Of a DNA stretch of 64,000 nucleotides, positions 1 through 14,900 are shown one piece after another; position 1 is the stretch's first letter, and the number at the start of each line of letters is the position of its first letter. The notes below the pieces were generated by a model. It was given only the letters and a program-made list of their open reading frames with translations. It was not told the origin of the DNA and searched no databases. The stretch spans positions 4,712,001-4,776,000 of the forward strand of contig NC_082600.1 in the NCBI RefSeq assembly GCF_030936135.1. Direction: 5' to 3'. The position numbers and the translations under genes were made by a program. Source of the DNA: Gavia stellata. Lineage: Eukaryota; Chordata; Aves; Gaviiformes; Gaviidae.

Positions 1-3000
1 TATTCATTTCCTCATAGACTATGGTCCTATTGGCATAGTGTCCAAGTGCTTCACATAGGGTAAAAAGTTTGTCTTCACAACAGATATGTGAGAACAGAAT
101 TAGCAGGAGTCATACAAGTTAACCTGCCTCCAGTCGGATCATTTTCAATTTCCTGCTACCTCTACTTTCTACTTCCCTTCCATTTTCTCCATTGAAGTTC
201 CCATCAGGTGCTTCTTCCTTTTATTTGTCCTGCCTGTATACTTCAGAGACAGCACTAGCAGCAAAGAAAGGGAATTATAAGAAAACTGAATTTGTTCAGT
301 TCAGATGGAAACTTCAGAGAATTTAGCTGCCAAACTCCAACAAGCTTCTACTAAACATCTGTGAACTAAAATCTTTTGAGAGCCATACAGCTTGGCCAGA
401 TTTGGGAAAAATTTTAGAGGGATGCCAAGAGATCTTCCTCCGATATCAGAACAACCTCCACTTCCACATCAGATTTCAAGTGTTTGTCCAAAGCATAATT
501 TAAAAAATATTTTTAATTTTAGCAACAACAAAAACATATCTTTCTCTAATCTCATAAACATTACAGCTGGGTTTAGCTATTCCTTCCAAATAGCTGAAGA
601 GTGACAATGATAAAACCAACTGGTAACACAGAGTTATAATGTAAATCTCCAGATAACACCATAGATAATATTACTTACTTTGCATGTAATTAATGTAATG
701 TAATGCTAGAATCACTGACAAGTACAACATAGATATCTTCCAGGTATTTTTAACAATACCAGAATTAAAAGATGAGAAGAAGAATTGTTTGCCTACTGGC
801 ACAGAGTAACTATTAACAGAGAGAAATACTGTTAGCACTAACAGCAAAGCTCAGTATAGCGCATACTGGCAGCACTTCTGTGCCAATATGCAAAAGCTGA
901 GCTTCATGGAAAGCCCATAACGTGCCACGTGATGCATCTCGGGCATCAGGTTAAATTGTAGAGAATACGCTACTGCGCTACTTTGCAGCTGAGGAATGCA
1001 GTTTACTTCTGGGAGTCTCTTTCAGCACAGCGCCCTGTGTGATCCTAAGGCCAAGTCCTCCAGCTTCCCGAACTGCACAATGGGAAACAACGCCAGCTAG
1101 ACATGCCCTCGTACTTTAAACAGTAACACTACATTCATCTAGCAAAAAAAGCAGTGGGCGCTTTCTGAAGTTATTGGAGTTACATTGGTACAAAATTAAT
1201 ACATTGGAACAGACAAGCAAGACCTTCAGTATTCCTCATCTGGAGCATAATCCTGAAAATCATACCATGTTACATGTCTTCCTCAAATTAGTGTCTTTGG
1301 GCAGACCCTCGGCTGAGATCAATTGGAACAACCCCACAGACTGCATGTCTTAGTAAGGTTATAACCACAGTATGCTTGAACTAAGTTTTCTTCAAAATAA
1401 ATAGGGAGGGACCCACCAGACTATTCTTTGTGGGTGTCCTCAGTTTTTCAACTCACTTCCCTGTACTTTGGCCCACCAGAATCTGAATCTGTTAGCCTCC
1501 CACGCATCCTATTAACTTCATCTTTTCTCAGTCCGCTGAGAAAAGACTGGCCTGCCTGGGCTGATGATGAGAACGGACAAACCTTTGGTTTATTGGTGGG
1601 TTTTGGAGGGTGGTTTTTTGTTTGCTTGATTTAAACACTATCTTTTTTCATTAATGCATTTCTATTAGAGTGAATGCAGTGCTACCAATTAAAAACAGTT
1701 AAAAAGTTGGAGCAGATATCAGTGCAATATGTACTTAAAGCATTTGGGTTCTTCTGGGGATATCAATTCCGATTTAAACCAATAAAAATTTATGAGTAAA
1801 GTTTCTTGAATTTAAGGGTAAATAATACGGAGAAGTAGGCTAAGGTACATTAGACCTTGCAGTGACTCCTGGAGCTGAGGCTTTAAGAGCCATATTAAAT
1901 AATATGTGCCTTGTGATACCAACAGTCTGTCTCCTCTAGTTATCACAGAGAAAACTGAGGAATTTCACTGATGTTTTTTCAGTCTTTTGTCTCTGCAAAA
2001 CTTTTATTAAAAAAATAAAGAAGGCAAAATAGTCCAATTACAGGGTGGTGATTCCAAGACCTCAGTGGTCTTTGTTTCCTTCCACATTTGATTTTTTTGG
2101 CCCATATAAATTTCCTTTCCCATTTTAGCACCCTAAATTAATCAAAACGTAAGTCTGATCATTTGGCAGGACTCATTACACACCTGAGAAATGAATATCA
2201 AGCAATAAAAGGACACAAATATGAGATGGTTTCGGACAATGTTTGGTTTAACGTAAGATTATAGTGTAGTTACCGAAAACTGGGCTCCATCGTCTCCGAA
2301 GAGGTTAAGTCCCTAACCGTGGTTAGTTGACCTGGAAAAGAGAGGGGAGTATCAGCATAAAATACCGTCACCCATAACACAAGGGTGCTATTAACAGGCT
2401 AGCACCATCATATTAGCTGCAGGCACTGCCCATAACGGAGGCAGGGTACTCCGTACGTTCCTTTGGGCACCTTCCAGGCGTAAAATTTCTGTGGAGCACC
2501 ACTGAGGTCTGACAACTGCTTCCTGTCAGCTGGGATTCAACTCCGTTTAACTAGGAAGCTTCACAAAGGAAATTTCATGATAGTGCTTTTTTTTAGGAGT
2601 AGCTAGTTCTTCTCTCCCACCCCAAATTTCTGGGTTGCAATGAAAATACAAAAGCCAAAAAGTACTGGATACACCAGGAAAATATTAGAAGCTTATTAAA
2701 GCTACTGGTAAAACGATTAGTGCTTTTCCCCTTCCTGAAAATGTCAAGGAAAGGTAGTAATTTCTGACAAATTTCCAGTAGAAAATAATGACTTTCAAAT
2801 GATAACCCCCCTAATGATACAAAAAATAGATTTGCAGCATAAAATGTGTCTTTTGGGATTTAGTCAAATATTTCCATGAAAGTAGGTATTTTCTACATAC
2901 AAAATAAAAAGTTTACATGTTTATCAAAAAGAGTCAACAGCAAATTTATGACCAATGGGTACTCTTTGATGCACCTTTTTATTTTAACAGCCCAGTTTCC

Positions 3001-5512
3001 TTATTGTTGCTTTTCCGAGTAAATCCTCGTGGGCCACAAAGAACAGCACCTTTGTGACTCCTTTCACAGCAATGCAGAGTGATCCCGGAGGGCCAGAAGG
3101 ATACATGAAGTTTGTTATAATTCCTTAAGCCTCTATGGCTTTATTAGGGGGGATTTCTGTCCACTGGCCTCCAAAGGTTATTCTTGAGTATGACTCCTCC
3201 ACCCAGGATGTGTGCCATGCAAAGGCTTAATCCTTTAGGACAGGCGCATGCAAAGGAAAATAGGAAGACTGTTTTAAATGCAAAGAAAGACGAAGCAGAT
3301 AAAGCAGTGATTTTAAGTATGCTTCTTATGAGCTTAACAATTCCTCTTAAAATTAATGTATTTATTTCTTATGCTTTTTTAGAAATCAGCATTTGTAGGG
3401 AGGACTACAGCTGAGAGACACACTGACAGTGAAGGCAGATGCTGCTACCTAAACATATAAATCACTAAGCGTTACAAAGTACCTTTCCCCACCCCGCCTT
3501 TTAAAATGACTATGCAGTCCAATTAATTTGCTTTTAGTTTATAAATCAGCCCAAGTAAGCACAAGAGTCCTCCCTTTCTTCCACATTCACTACTTTAGCC
3601 AGGAATAAGGCCCTGCACCCATGGCCACACATAGGGCAGGGATTTACATCGCAAGGCCCCAAAGCTGAACTGTGGAAAATAGTCTTTCAGCGGCAGGAAC
3701 AGCATCTGGCTTCTTGGCTTGCTCCACACACAGTTGTGCTGACAGATCTGGAGTTGCCTTTTACAGTGTCATACGGTCAGGCTGCTAATGCGATGTCCCT
3801 CCCCACTTCTCCTCCTCCATGTCGTTTTTCTTTTTGACTCATATTTAGCTCTAACGAAGCTGTATGCATTCATCTCTACAGACTGATGGGCACACATCCT
3901 CTCTATGCTTGACAGCCAAACATCCATACTGAGGCAGCCTTCTAGGCATCCCTATATGGGATTTCCTTAAGAGGGTTCTTTCTGGTACTCATCCAAAACC
4001 CACCCCAACAAAGCAATGGGCTTTCCCCCACACCTTCATATCAGAGGACCTTAATTGCAGCCCAGCGTCACTGCCACCTCATTAAGCAGACAACGGAGGT
4101 GCCAAGAAAGTGGTGTCCCGCCCCAGAACTCCAGTTTGTCACCACCTCAGCATGAGTCAGTGCCATTTCGTATTATTTCCACAGATCTCTAGTGTGTGAA
4201 TCTGGGATATGGGCTGTAAACCTAACTCACAAAGCAAGCTGAAGCTGCACTGATAAAGTATTTCTCTTACTTGTTTAAACATTCAACACACCAAATACAT
4301 AAAACATCTTGTATATGAACCTCTAGAGTGGGTCGGTCCACACAGGAAGAGAATAAGCCCATTTTCTTTGTGTCACATGAATGAAAATCAACACTGTATG
4401 ACAATCTACTGTGGACCCATTTATAGTGATTTACTGAAGCAAAGGACACTACTTTCTGAGCTTATTTGGTGTAACCCACCTGAGAGTCTGACCATCTGGT
4501 TAAATATGATTTTTCTAATTGATTTCAGAATGTTGCTGCACTTGGCCTGTAGATACTAATGATAAATACCTCATCAAAAAGGAAAAAAGTGCAATTACAA
4601 AATGGCATAAAGAATTCCTGATCAAAACTCAGCAGCATATCCTCCACTGCTGCAAACTGGCACGAAGGAACTTACATGGGGCAAGAATCTGGTGAGCTAT
4701 TTAGAAATGAATGACTGTAATTCCACAGCATCTGAAATTATTTTTCTAGAAGAACTCAAGCAATCAGAGCTCAACAGATTGAAATGAGTATCTTACAGGC
4801 ATGATGCTGCAAGATAAAAAGTATGCTGGCCATTTTCCAACAAGGAACTTGAGCATGTGCTTATCTTTAAGCTTACGAGCAGTCACACTGAAGTCCCATG
4901 CTTCATGCCTGAAATTAAACATTAACTCAAGTATTTTGCTGGATCAGGGCCAATGCAATTTTAAAAGCGTCAACTCCAAAAGCAGGGATTGTTTTGGGAA
5001 CAGTTATTCAGGTGCACCCGGTATGAGCTCAGCTGACAGTGCAGGAAGGAATAAAAGCACTGTTACCTTTCTGTTTTCCAGTAATCTCAAGGCCTGACAG
5101 TCTCTCATTTAACCCATGGTATAAGTTAGAGCAGATTCAGGGCTTCATGAGTTTACGCTGGTTAAAATTCCAGCTGGTCTGCCACTTACTGTTCTGAACA
5201 ATCATGATATGGCAGCTGATTGACTCCATCCCACACATCCCTAAATGGGAGGGAATCCTCAACTGCAGGTATTTTTGCAGAGCAGGACAGAGTTCTTGGT
5301 CTTTATGAGTATAGAGCAAACACTAGTCAGTCGCTGGATATTCTGGATCCATCAAGGAGCCTTAACGTCCATGATGCTGATCACCCACCAGAAAACAGTG
5401 AGAATCCCAGCTTCCTACAAATCACAGAAAAGGAGCTTAAAGTATTATTATTTTTGTAATTAATAAGAGAATGTAAAATGAACCTTATACAATGCCTTGC
5501 AAAATGTAGCAT
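1..5512. other. Gene-free AT-rich intergenic DNA
   Basis: I see no gene, RNA gene or clear mobile element. The open frames are all under about 100 codons, have no recognisable protein motifs and lack convincing splice signals. By synteny with the CDKN3-CNIH1-GMFB block downstream, this should be part of the BMP4-CDKN3 desert. That is an inference, because BMP4 itself is not in the window. Confidence 0.6.
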
Positions 5513-5720
5513 ACAGAACCACAGAACCACAGAATCACTAAGGTCGGAAAAGACCTGTAAGATCATCAAGTCCAACCATCAACCCAACACCACCATGCCC
5601 ACTAAACCATGTCCCACAGTGCCACGTCTACATGTTTTTTGAACACCTCCAGCGATGGTGACTCCACCACCTCCCTGGGCAGTCTGTTCCAATGTTTGAC
5701 CACTCTCTCCTTTAAGAACA
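5513..5720 (-). mobile_element. CR1 LINE 3'-end fragment
   Basis: Read on the minus strand, this is the last ~200 bp of an avian CR1 LINE. It contains the segment encoding the end of the reverse-transcriptase ORF (the 'GTGGTGGAGTCACCATCGCT' region), then the GTTTAGTGGGCATGGTGG stretch and the conserved TTGGACTTGATGATCTTACA segment. The short-repeat tail lies at 5513-5535, where the plus strand reads ACAGAACCACAGAACCACAG. It is strongly 5'-truncated, as most CR1 copies are, and it is not coding. Confidence 0.93.
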
Positions 5721-5810
5721 GCGATAATTACAAGTAAAACAAAGAAAGCAAAACTATTAATAATTTATGCTCACAAAATTCTTTCACTCTGAAGATCCTG
5801 AACAAACAGT

Positions 5811-5950
5811 AATCAATTTAGCCTTACAATACCCCTGTGAGGTAGGTAATTACTATTAGCCCCATTTTACAGGTGGGGAAACTGAGGCACATCCAGGTTA
5901 AGTAACTTGCCCAAATTCTGGGTACAGAATCCAGGTACCTGACAGCCATC
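5811..5950 (+). mobile_element. Ancient MIR / CORE-SINE-like fragment
   Basis: The plus strand contains CCCCATTTTACAGGTGGGGA followed by AACTGAGGCAC, then GGTTAAGTAACTTGCCCAAA. It is preceded by CCTGTGAGGTAGGTAATTAC. This succession, in this order and spacing, is the core of the MIR/CORE-SINE consensus as I know it. Such tRNA-derived SINEs are old amniote repeats and survive as diverged relics in birds. The edges are approximate, and no intact tRNA-like promoter is visible. Confidence 0.8.
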
Positions 5951-8900
5951 TTCTCTTTCTTAGCCATCAAATCACCCTTCCTCACTAACAAATTTAACTG
6001 GAACATGTACAAATACTGCATGTGCATGCATGTGTGACTAGCGTTTGTGCTTAAAAACAGCTCTGTGTTCCTGTATACACATGTATCAGGATTTTAGATA
6101 CATATAAAGGATAAAATGCTATGATGTCATGGACGCAGTTCAAGAGATTCAAAACCTAGCACTAGTGAGACTTTTCAGTTAAAGATAAACCAAGACACCT
6201 TGAATGGGAAAATGGTAATGGTATTTTCTCAGTTTTAAAATAATTCGTTTTAAAGTTATTCTTGCCAGGGACTGAAAGGCTTTCTTTATTATCTGCTGGC
6301 AATACTGACATCTCTTTAGAAAGTGTTTTTAAGACATGACAAACCAACCTCACAGGAGTGCTGCATGAATCAAATTAATAAGCATCAAAAAACATTATTA
6401 CAGGCACTATATTGTGCTAAGTGTTAATTAGAGTACCAAGTGGTTAAATATTCTACAGTGTTCCAAAAGACTCCTGTTATCAGAGACACAAATCACTCTG
6501 TATTAAACGTATAAAAGTAGCTGTTAAAGCATAGATTAGATGTGTTCCTAGTTCCAACTGTGTCTTTTGCCAATCAGACAAACTGTGGGAGAACAACCTC
6601 AAGCTAAAACTTTCATCCCATCCCTTGTCCATGAGGCTAATCTGCCACTCACCTGCCCTATACAAATAACCCACTTCAGATTTCACAGGAACAAGTAAGA
6701 TGTTTGCAATACTATTTTATTCTCTGCTCCAGCTCATTTCCACCAGAAAAAGCATTAAGAGTTGGCGAGGAGGGAAAGCCTCTGGTGCAACGATCCCAAG
6801 AGCTTCCAAAGCACAGCACATTTTTTATTTGCACTCCTCTTCAAGAAACCCAGACTCACATACATGTAACACCTTGGTTTTCTACAGAGTCTGGCACACA
6901 ACAGTCAGCTAGAGCATTGCTTCTCTGTAAATCAGTTTGCACTCTACAACTAAATAGGCAGAAATTTTAGAACCATTTTTAGAACAATACGTATACCTTT
7001 ATCTCAGTAATTCAAAATAGAAACAGAGAAAGTTCTAAAAATCTGGCAGAAAGCTTTAAATTAATTGCTTTGTCAATAACTGAGTATTTTGTAGCATTAA
7101 CCTGCAACTTCAGCTATTAAAGTAAATCAAAGAGACAGGAAGTACAGATGGAAATCAGAAAGAAGAATAAGAGCTGCAAAATTAAACTGTTCTCCTTCAC
7201 ATGTGAAATTCAGTATAAAATACTTCCCTATAAATAGCTGTCAATAAACACAACTGCTGCAAATGTATTTGGTAAATGTTGAGGTCAAAGGCCTCAACTG
7301 TTTATTGCCTTGTAAACTCAAAGGCAAGTAAATTTATTGCCTGAACGAGTTTCAGAGTATTGGCCATCATAAAAACTCTGCATCCAAGGTACAAAATAGC
7401 CCATCAGCTAGCACCGCAGCTATTCCACACGTAACTCAGGGGCACCGTGTGTATCATAATTCAAAGTATCAGAAAGTATATTGTTGCCACACTGAATATA
7501 CACTGCCACGGGTTACTGCTGAACTGTCTGTCATTACTGTTAGAAATACCACTTGGTGAAATTATAAATCCTCGTGCTTTTAAAAGCAATTTGCTTACTG
7601 CACTACTGTAGCAGAACGTAGCAGTACATTTGCCTGGCATCCATGTGCAGTATGACATTTTCAGAAGTCCATAACTGAAACTGGAGCAGCAGTGTACTAA
7701 GCATTGTGCAAATGCAGTAAGCAGCAGCATTTACCCCGAGTGTTTGTGATCGAAGTGCAAGCTTACAGACAGATGATGGGAGAAAGGAAATATTTTCCTC
7801 TGCACTTCACAGCTGGAAGAATGGATCTCAGAATTTATGTGATTTAGGTCTTGCAGACAGAAGAATATTACTTTAATGTACCTCTTTTCCCTAATTTTAA
7901 AAAGGTCAAATTGGTTCTATAGCATTCTATAAAATCATTAGAAACACGGTTAGTGTTTAGTGCCAAATCCTATCCTCAGATCCATTATTCATGACTCTAT
8001 TTCCAAGATTAATGTGTTGAGAATCTTATTCTCTTTCAGCTCCAAAACTTGAAAGGGGCAGTTCAGGAAGCAAAGTGTATATATATGTTTTCTTGAACAG
8101 GGTTCTATTTAGGAAACATTATGTTTCTGTCTTCCAGAGTTAGAGCTCAAGAACTGAATGTGTTCAGTGTCCTTCCTCACGTGTTCCTTTCTCTAGTACT
8201 ACGTGACTATTAATTAACGTAAATTAACAGAGTATGAGTCTGTACCAACCGGATCAAGAGAAGATTCCAGGCTCAAGCTAATATGGCATATAGTATAAAA
8301 TATTACACAATTGGACTTTGTAAACTCCTCAGGGCAAGCACTGATGTTTTTCTCTCTGTATCATGGAGCACGCAGCCAGTGCCAGTAACTTTGGGGGTAA
8401 TTCAAATTTTTTATCCTCTTCAGCTGTGTGGTCAAAAGGGAGCTGTCCGGCTGCCCAGAACTGTGCTTGCCAATTTAAATGGAACTGCATCCTGCCTTTG
8501 CTCTCTGAGTCCATTCTTGAGTAGCTGATAGTATCTGCAGATAAAGTTTTGCAGACTGTTATTTGAGAATGAAACTGCTGTCAGAGAATGAAGCACCTGA
8601 CTGCATCTGCCAGTCAGCAACCTAACTATCTACTCACTTCAAATGAGAACATATGCACGCAGAGAGGTACATATCAATACATGCACACGTACAGTACCCC
8701 AACACAGACAAGAAACCCATCAAATAATAAAACACAAACAGCAGCCACACTTTAAAAAAGAAATAATTCTACTTCCACAGCTCTGCAAGCTCAAGTAAAT
8801 CAGAGGTCTAAATACAAAACATTCAGGAACACGCACCTCCTTTCCTAGAGAACTATGGCAGCAGTAAAGTAAAGCATGTATATTTTTTGTTTTACTCCGG

Positions 8901-11900
8901 ACAGATCTAACTGTTTCCCAATGTTGTTCCCATCAAAGAAAACAGTCTCAACTTTCCTCCAGCCATTCCTCTGAAATGTTATATGATAAAAAACACTTCT
9001 GCATTTCAGAAATCTATCCCAGTAAATTTCATTTGCTGCACAATCTAAATCAAACGCACGAACACCTTGTCAAATTCAACAAACCAAAATTTAAAATGAA
9101 AGGTACTGTGCAAGGTACTATCATGCTGACCCTCCCTTTTCTATTTGTATTTGTGGCTTTTATAAACACACGATTAATCCAAGACACATAGCATATGACA
9201 AGCATAATACTGTGATATGGTTATGTATGAGTGGGCAAACCAGAAAATTTAACACTTTTTCCCATGTTCCCAGAACAGCTTTATCTTGTGATGCTGATAT
9301 ACAGGAGGCCAAATGCAGAACACTTATGACTGAAGCCTTCATGGGAGTAAACTATTTCCATCTCCAAGAAATTCAGCGGGAAGTCTGTGCCTTTGTTGTC
9401 AAAAGGAAATGAAAATGGAAGAGACATGTCAAAGAGTTAACTAGCAGCATCTCGTTGCCTGTCGCTAAGGAAGGCAAAACACAAAGATGCACAGGTGTAG
9501 CTTAGAGTCCTCCAGGCTCAGTGCAGGAAATCCAAATAGAGAGAAATGTTCTTGCTACTACCTGCAGCTGAGCAGGTAGTTGCCCTCAGTTCTAGCACAG
9601 AGGCCCATCAGCTTATGTTTGCATGGCAGCATACAATACAAATATCAGCCTTGATTTAGAGAATCCATCACATCTATAGGATGTGATGTAAGCAGTTCCA
9701 TAGGTTTCCTGTTCTTGCTTATAAAACATGTGGCTCCTTTCCACACCAGGACCATCTAAGAGCCCTGCTGCCGACAACTTGTCACTTGCATTGGCTTCTT
9801 GGGGGGAAGGCTAAGAAAGCAGCACCTCCCTCCTTAGTATTACTTAACAGAGGTATTCCCCAGCACAGAGCACATTCTTTGGGTTATATGGCAAAGGCAC
9901 AGCCACAGGGCAGCATACTGCCCCAGTCCACACACAAGGCAGTTGGATCCAGCCTTGAAGTGTAACTCCTCATGAGTTACACTGTCTCACTGCCCTCAGT
10001 CACATCTCTCTGCCTTCGCCTTCCCTCAAGAAGAGTAACAACCCCACACCCACACAAAACAGTCTTTTAGTTTGTTATGAAAAGAGGTCTTTTTGAAAAG
10101 ACACACCCATTTTTTTATGCTGGATGAAATACCCCATTAATTTGTGCTGTACTGTCCAGCAAATACCAAGCTATTCTACAAATGAATTTATTCTCACGCC
10201 TGTGCTTGCTATTTGATGCCAAATGGAGAATTAGTGTCCCAGCATCAATCTCTTAATTCCAAATCATGAGCTGAAACCAGCAGATGATGGGAATAAAATC
10301 AAAACAAAGATACTAGTTGTAGTAGTTCCACTAAGGTTAAAGGGACTATTCAGTAGAATGGCTAAGGTGAAGGAGAAACAGAGTCCAAATTACCATGGGG
10401 AGAAAACAAGCCAAACAATAATAATGCACTAATATTAAACATTAAACACTTTCAGGGACTTCTGTCCTATAAGTCTGTTTAGTGACAGTTAATGGAATAA
10501 CAAATAAGTGGTATTACATTACCCACCCAGCACACTTTCACTCAAGAAACAATGCAGCCATGAACTTTTCTCGGCATAACATGGGATATGAATGGGGTAC
10601 TGTTGCTTAATCATTCTCCTAAATGTTTATAGGATGGAAATAAGATCTTAATACAACTAGAGGGGCCACAGGAGGGACACTTTAAAGGCTGCACTACCAT
10701 GTGTGTCAATACCAAGAGCTCAGCAACATCTGGTTTAATTCATTTTTTGAACTGTTTACTAACTGGACACTAGGTGTTATTTCCTCTTTGAGATGGGAAA
10801 TGCCTTTAATTGATGCTGGTGCATCTCCCTCATGCCAAATGGGTGCTCATGAGACACTATGAAAACCAGTTAAGCAGCTATGGTAGAAACAGGGGCTGGG
10901 ATTTGCCTATGGCATCTCTTTAGATTGCAAGCCCTTGGAACAAAAGCTATCTCTTACTGTGCATGTCAGTATAGCATTTAGTCCTACAGAGCCTGAATTC
11001 GGGCAAGGCTTTTCAATGTTTCTGGAACACAAACGTGTAAGAAGATTGCTATTTCCAAAATCTATATCCTCCTTTGAACAAAGGCAATGTATCACTTCAG
11101 CATCATATTTTCCAAAATATCTTCCAGGACAAGGTACAGCCTTCAAGGAACTCTACCCACCAATCATTTTTAGAAAAGCAATTTTTAAAAACAATCACCT
11201 GTTAGATATACTGTTTTGGGGAGACCTTTTGATCAGTTGGACTCAGTTTGTCTCCCAAAAATTAGTTAAACATTAGCAAAGCTGCTCAGGAATAATTTTT
11301 CAGAAGAAACCGATTTTTTTTTTCACATCCATGTTTGGCTTTGTGATCACAAAAAGAGAAAGAAGAAACAATTTGAGGCTGTTAGAGAAAAATCAAACTT
11401 TGCTCGGATCATCTGCATCAGCAAACAAGTTTAAAGCGCAGCTGCACATAGTCTACATAGATAGGCTCTCTGTGCATTCGCACAAAACATCAAACCACAT
11501 TAATAGCCATACAAACGTGCCAGAAAAGGTCATTTGAAAATCATGATGCATTCATTTCTAAGAGTAACACCTTGAGGCCCCCACTGTGAATGTGGCTGTA
11601 CTGCAGCCATTTGCTTTCAGGTCAGAAATGTTTTTTGGAAGTTTGGCATAAGAATCACGCTAATATTTTTGTTAAGAAAAATTTCAGATTCTGCAGCAGG
11701 TCCTTGAAAACAGCAGTGTAATGCAAGTCTTTGGATTTTTATCATTTGCAACCCAGTTTCAACTTTGCCTTACATCACAATAAAATTGCTTCAAAGCTAA
11801 TTTCAGTCTGGTCCCAAGAGAGCATTTGTCCATATCATGAAAACCAGTATTTAATTTAACACGATTACATACACATGCTAGTGCAGTCGGATGCCCGACT

Positions 11901-14900
11901 GGAATAGCAGAGTTAAGACAGGTTGGGACGAAGGTGCACTGGTGGGGCTTGGCAGGGAACCTGCTTTTAGTGCTTTTGGCTCTAGTTGAGAACATCAGTT
12001 TCTCATTGGTGAGTTCTGAAAACAAAGTGCTTTCCAAAGAAAAAAGAAAAGAAATAAAAGAAATCCCTTCACAAATTCTACTTTGGGCGATTGTGTATTG
12101 GTATCATAACTTAAAATCAACAAACCGTACAAAGGAGGTGAATCAAAGTTAAACACATCTGCGGACATTACATTCTTTGATTCTATTTCTTACACCTACT
12201 TTTGAAAACAGACTTCTGATGCATCAGACTCAGCTGGCAGAAGCATTTTATTCAAGTTCTCCCAGCCAGTGCTCCTCCACAGGTATTAACTCCCCCTGGG
12301 GAATGCAGGCACAGAGGTAATAAACATATTCGTTTCATTACAACATCTTAAAAAATGTAAAAATTCTAAAAAACCAACTGTAAGCTGACCTCAAGCCAAA
12401 GTACACATTAATTATACAGCTTAAGTCAGGCGGATGCTCAAGGAAAAGAGATATAATGTTACACCCAGCTGGATACTTTGTAGTTAGCACAAATGTAATA
12501 TAAAGCGTACCAGAGTTTGTCAAGTGTCTGTCTGGATTTTCAGTTTTCATTAGTACTATAATTAAAACCACATTTTCAGCTATATTACCTATAACAAGAA
12601 AGGAATGAGAAATGAGGTTGTCAAGGTCAGCCTCTTTCTGCTCTTTATGCTGAGTATCTGCAGGCCACAAGTTGTTGAATTTGGTGTAAACCAGAGTAAT
12701 AGGATGGAATGTCACGTTACAACCAAACCTTTGTGGTTGAAAAGACAAACTTATGAGGTCACTTCCTTTTAATCACCAATGGAGCGTATTTATCAACAGT
12801 CCTATAAGTCAGGAAGACAGGCAGGCAGATGACAGACAGACTGACAGATCTATGGAAACACAAACACCCTAAACACAGATACGACAGAGCTGATGCACAG
12901 AAACATTCCTTTTCAGAAAGCTGCGCTTGATCTTATGCTGTCATAGTCCTTCCCATTTATAAATGACACCACTGTAAATGCCTTTTATGCCCTTCTGCTT
13001 GTCACAGAAGACGCAGCAAAGATTAGGAAAATACGAACAATGGATAACTTGGACAAGAACAAACTGGGAAGATTTAGACCCAGATTCATATTTTTAACAC
13101 TTTCAGAGAGTTCCCAATTTTGCTTAAGCCCTGTAAGACAAAGTGACCGGGTAGCAGATAGTAGACGTCCTAGCAGAGGGACATATTGTTCCAATCACTA
13201 TAGTGGATGCCTTAATTAGAGATTGGTGGTGAAAAGCAGCATAGCTTCATTGAACTCAGCAGAGGTCAGCATCTTACTAAGGATAAGAATTTATGACCCA
13301 TCAATTTCAGTATTAAAAATGCATTTTTTTTCATATTCAAGTGCAAATAAGTACCTGAGGCAACCAAGACACCAGTGAATGCAAATGGGATTCCCTAGAT
13401 GATCATGTGGTCTAGAAAGCAAATATGATTTTAGCTTTCAGGAGAACCTAGTAAAAAAAACAAAAAGCAAAGCAGCTGATCAGTCATGTTAAATATAAAT
13501 GACAGTTTATTTCTGATACTAAAAAGGGATTTTAGCTTCATTTAAAAAAAAAAAACTGCTATGAAGGAGATGAGTGAACTATTACAACACTGAAAGACTT
13601 AAAAATGATACCCCAAGAGATAACGTTCTGAGAATAAAGTGAAAGAGCTCATATAAAATACAAAAGGTGTGTTGTAAAGAAGGATCATAAGGGCAGACTT
13701 TGAGCTTCATCTAGTCATAAATCAAAAGCTTGTTCTCCATCATTCTTGTCTATGAGGTCAGCTTTGATTCCCAAGCTACAATTCCCAAAGGATGGAGGTA
13801 TTTCTATTGGCAAGTGTGTGTCTTTCTTCCCCCAGGCTGGCTCTGCCGGCCCTGCTGTCACCATGGACTGTCATTATCTCAATCTCTTTACTGCCCAGGA
13901 TTGTTCCATCCTGGAGCCATAGGGAACTATCACAGGGCTGTGAGAGGAAAACCCAGTTGGAAGACGAAGGACATTTGCAACAGATTAATTGACAAAGAAG
14001 TTTATCAAGACAGTCCATCTACAATAGTTCAGTCATTCTCCTTCATAGTGGCCGAATGCATTAGCACACTAGTCTCCAGGTGAAGGAATACAAAGTGCTA
14101 CACAAAATAAAAATAAATGTGTTAAAAAACACAGTTTAGAAACTCTACCACCAAAAAAATATTCAGAAGAACAACTCTCTATCCAGTCACATACTTAATA
14201 TTTTTTGTGACTGAGTAACTTAAGCACTAATCTTTTAGCTTTTACTCATGCAGACTATCCATACTCATAGGAAGAGTCTGTGTAAACAGAACTACCCACC
14301 TGAATACTGGAGGCTGGCTTAGCGCCTCAATTTGCAGTCAGCCATCTCCATGTATACAGATAAGGGCAGACACTTTCCATACAGAAAGGTTTACAAAATA
14401 CATTTAGAATGTTGTTTCCCTGATTTTCATGTAAGATACTGAATCAAATAATAACTATCAGTTTTATCTACATTTCATTAATCAAAATGTTTCAATATTT
14501 TTTTATCCCAAGTTGAAAAAAATTTTAATTTCAGAATACTTCTTGGGTATTACTCAATTACAGCAGACTTACAGTGTTCTTGCACAGTAGATTCTATTAC
14601 TTGCTCCATTAGTATTCTAATGGTTTTTCGTCAGTAATTCTCACTTAATATAGAGAAAAGTTGCTGTGTGGTGTAAAACCTGATAGTTACTGCAAGTATC
14701 TTTAACAAAGATAACATTTACAGAGAATAATACAGACATCTGATCCTATATGTTTCTGGAGATAAAAACCTTCATTCTTTCGGCAACAGTTTGTAAAGGA
14801 AAGGCATTGATGGGTGTAAAGTCTAAATTTTTAAGACAAGATCGCCCTCTACTGCTTAGGAGCGAGGAAAACTAGGGAGGCTCATCCTTACCTGTAGCAA

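Noticed and set aside
6385-6430. Possible second MIR-like trace (GGCACTATATTGTGCTAAGT)
   Set aside because: Only about 20 bases resemble the SINE consensus. Too short to support.
8641-8720. Search for tRNA, snoRNA or miRNA-like genes here and across the window
   Set aside because: No B-box-like GGTTCGANTCC with a matching A-box, and no convincing paired structure was found by eye. Covariance-model scans could not be run.
12338-12748. 136-codon minus-strand ORF with hydrophobic content
   Set aside because: AT-rich DNA readily gives hydrophobic frames. No family match and no splice or start support.
12811-12850. GACA/CAGA-rich stretch
   Set aside because: Too degenerate and short to call a microsatellite.
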